Assembly (NCBI RefSeq): GCF_000220395.1
Contig: NW_004086892.1
Location: 1 to 50,550, forward strand
Direction of reading: 5' to 3'
Length of the DNA: 50,550 nt
DNA from: Ichthyophthirius multifiliis
Lineage: Eukaryota > Ciliophora > Oligohymenophorea > Hymenostomatida
Shown piece after piece: positions 48,960 to 50,550 of this stretch. Both the position numbers and the translations under genes were made by a program. Within the stretch, counting starts at the first letter, position 1. Every line of letters starts with the position of its first letter. The notes below the pieces were generated by a model, which worked only from the letters and a program-made list of their open reading frames with translations, did not search any database and was not told the DNA's origin.

Positions 48960-50550
48960 TAGTTTGTTTCATAAATTTAATAGGTCTTTTTTATATTTAT
49001 CATAAGTTAATTTATGAAATTATTTTAAATGGATATAATTTAATTTTTGGTTGTGCTCATTACATATTATTGGAGTATGTATAATTAATTTATTCATAAA
49101 TTCTATTATTTCCAATTTAAGTTTATTATTTTATTATGACCTTTATTAATTAAGTCATTATCGATCTTTTAAGATAAAGGATTAAAACAGTTATTTGAAT
49201 TATTTGTGTGGTTGAAAATTTTTTAGTTTGTTATTTATGTTCTTTTGTCACAGAGGTTATATGCTATAATTATTTAGTAATGGTTATATTATCTTAGTAT
49301 GTACATGTTTGTTGATATTTAGTGTTTTTTTTAGAGATTGTGTAATGAATTATTGCCACTAAGTTTAATATGTCTTTTTTGTATATTTGAGAAGAATTGC
49401 ACTATAAGAAATATGAGAGTAAACGAGTAATTCCCATAAAAGAAGTTTATCTCTAAATTCTATACTTTCTCTTTGGAGTTGGTTTAATTTGAATATAGTG
49501 TAGTTAAGTTTGTTTTTTATTTCTTAGAATTATATTTTTAAAGAGAAATTATTATCCACTATTATTCCGAGGTATTTGTATTACTCTACGATTGGGAATC
49601 CGTGTAGAAATTTGCCGAACTTATTTCTGGATTTTTTATGTCTAAATAATATACCTGATTTATTTTAGTTAATGATCATAGAGAAGTTAAATGCCCAAGA
49701 ATTGATGCATAATATTGTTTGTTTTAATTAGTGAAAATTAGAGCTAAGTCATCAGCATAGAAAAGTAATTATTCTAATGGAATTTAGAGATTATGTAATT
49801 ATAAGAAGAAGGTATTTATAAAGATGTTGAATAAGAATGGACTTAAGAGAAAACCTTGCGGTACACCAGTATTTATTCGAAATTTTTTTTTTCCAATTTG
49901 TATGTAGGAGTTACGAAGGAGGAATTATAGAAGTTAGAATTCTTAAGAATTTAGAATTTAGAGATCTTGAATTATATTTAAAAGTGCTGAATGAGGAACA
50001 CGATTAAAGGCACTCTTAAAGTCTATAAATAAAATTCCAGAATTTCTATAATCCTTTATATTTTTCCATTATTCTCCAATTTTATGTATGTTTATTTCTG
50101 TTCCCAATTTATTGACGAAGCCTACTTGACATTTCCCTATTTTATATTTTACATAGTCTTGTAATTTCCCTTGATTTATATAATTCGAGAAATTTTCTTA
50201 AGGGTGAATGAACAATTATAGGTCTTATATTATCTATTTTTTAGGTTTTGAGGGATCTTTTAGTAAGCACCATATTAATCTTCCTGTTAGATGATCGGTA
50301 AATTTGATGGGATTAATTATATTTTTAAAAGTTATTTTAAGAATTATATTCTTTTTTATTATTAATTAATATTTTTAAGTTAGATAAGGATAGAGTCGGA
50401 AAGTAAATCAACTGATAAGGCTTTATTGGTGCTGATTTTGGGAAGATTTTGAAATTTCCAGTTTTTGAATTATAGAAGTTACCATTAGCAGGTATAGTCT
50501 CCTTGGAAGTGGTTAAAATAATTACAAAATAGAAATTAATTAAGTTCTTT
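48960..50550 (-). mobile_element. Decayed non-LTR retrotransposon, reverse transcriptase region (cut by window edge)
   Basis: Read on the minus strand, this region has higher GC than its surroundings and shows reverse transcriptase blocks in order. They are LPKISTNKALSVDLLSDSIL, IRPIIVHSPLRK, QGKLQDYVKYKIGKCQVGFV, SGILFIDFKSAFNRVPHSAL (palm Asp), INTGVPQGFLLSPFLFNIF and LLFYADDLALIF (catalytic YADD). Next come NSWAFNFSMIINQNKSGIL, VEQYKYLGIIVDNNFS, LLVYSHISYSAILLKYTKK and IIEFMNKLIIHTPIICNEHN. This is the RT of a LINE-type element. The blocks lie in different frames: shifts occur near 50,220-50,250, near 50,190 and near 49,690. TGA stops also interrupt the C-terminal part near 49,255 and 49,160. 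The copy is therefore inactive unless sequencing errors explain all breaks. The N-terminal part lies beyond the window, and no endonuclease or terminal repeat is visible. TAA/TAG as Gln inside the frames shows that it evolved under the ciliate code. Confidence 0.9.

Noticed and set aside
1-50550. tRNA, rRNA, CRISPR array or ciliate telomere repeats
   Set aside because: Apart from U6, no GC-rich foldable island was seen, no spaced direct repeats occur, and no CCCCAA/GGGGTT-type repeats appear at either end.

Overview
This window looks like genomic DNA from a ciliate of the oligohymenophorean type (Tetrahymena, Paramecium, Ichthyophthirius). Three things point there. Every convincing protein reads through many in-frame TAA and TAG codons, which fall where glutamine is expected, and stops only at TGA. 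Genes are split by many short AT-rich GT...AG introns. The DNA is extremely AT-rich, with long (TA)n tracts. The composition resembles Ichthyophthirius multifiliis, but I cannot name the species from sequence alone. Standard-code ORF calling breaks nearly every gene here, so the gene models below were made by hand with TAA/TAG = Gln and TGA = stop.

Layout. From 1 to 9.7 kb the genes lie on the plus strand: the tail of a gene cut by the window edge, an unrecognised protein, a CFAP20DC homologue, a long Asn/Gln-rich protein, and an STK32/YANK-like kinase with an N-myristoylation start. From 10 to 19 kb come YIPF6 (minus), a small coiled-coil protein (plus), an unrecognised minus-strand gene inside a long gene-poor stretch, and GSK3 (minus). 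From 19.6 to 31 kb come a FYVE-like zinc-finger/coiled-coil protein (plus), a poorly preserved gene or pseudogene (plus), two divergent protein kinases (minus), and a membrane-anchored PX-domain protein (minus). A 3',5'-cyclic nucleotide phosphodiesterase fills 31.3-34.9 kb (minus) and carries an apparent one-base frameshift in its catalytic domain. From 35.5 to 38.9 kb four small plus-strand genes are packed together: coiled coil, MORN repeats, a beta-rich protein, and coiled coil. A U6 snRNA gene lies at 39.4 kb. The minus strand then carries CFAP74, a TLC-domain membrane protein and a PAQR/adiponectin-receptor-like protein. The right edge holds the reverse transcriptase of a non-LTR retrotransposon, broken by several frameshifts.

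Biological themes. Motile cilia (CFAP20DC, CFAP74, possibly the MORN protein), signalling (four kinases, a phosphodiesterase, a PAQR receptor, a PX lipid-binding protein), the secretory pathway (YIPF6) and splicing (U6). No operon-like organisation is expected. Neighbours share strand in runs but each gene has its own AT-rich flanks.

The clearest oddities are the frameshifted phosphodiesterase, the decayed retroelement, kinases with altered HRD or DFG motifs, a PAQR protein with a long insert between its first two membrane helices, and several introns that are multiples of three without an in-frame TGA. I found no convincing tRNA, rRNA, CRISPR or telomeric repeat.
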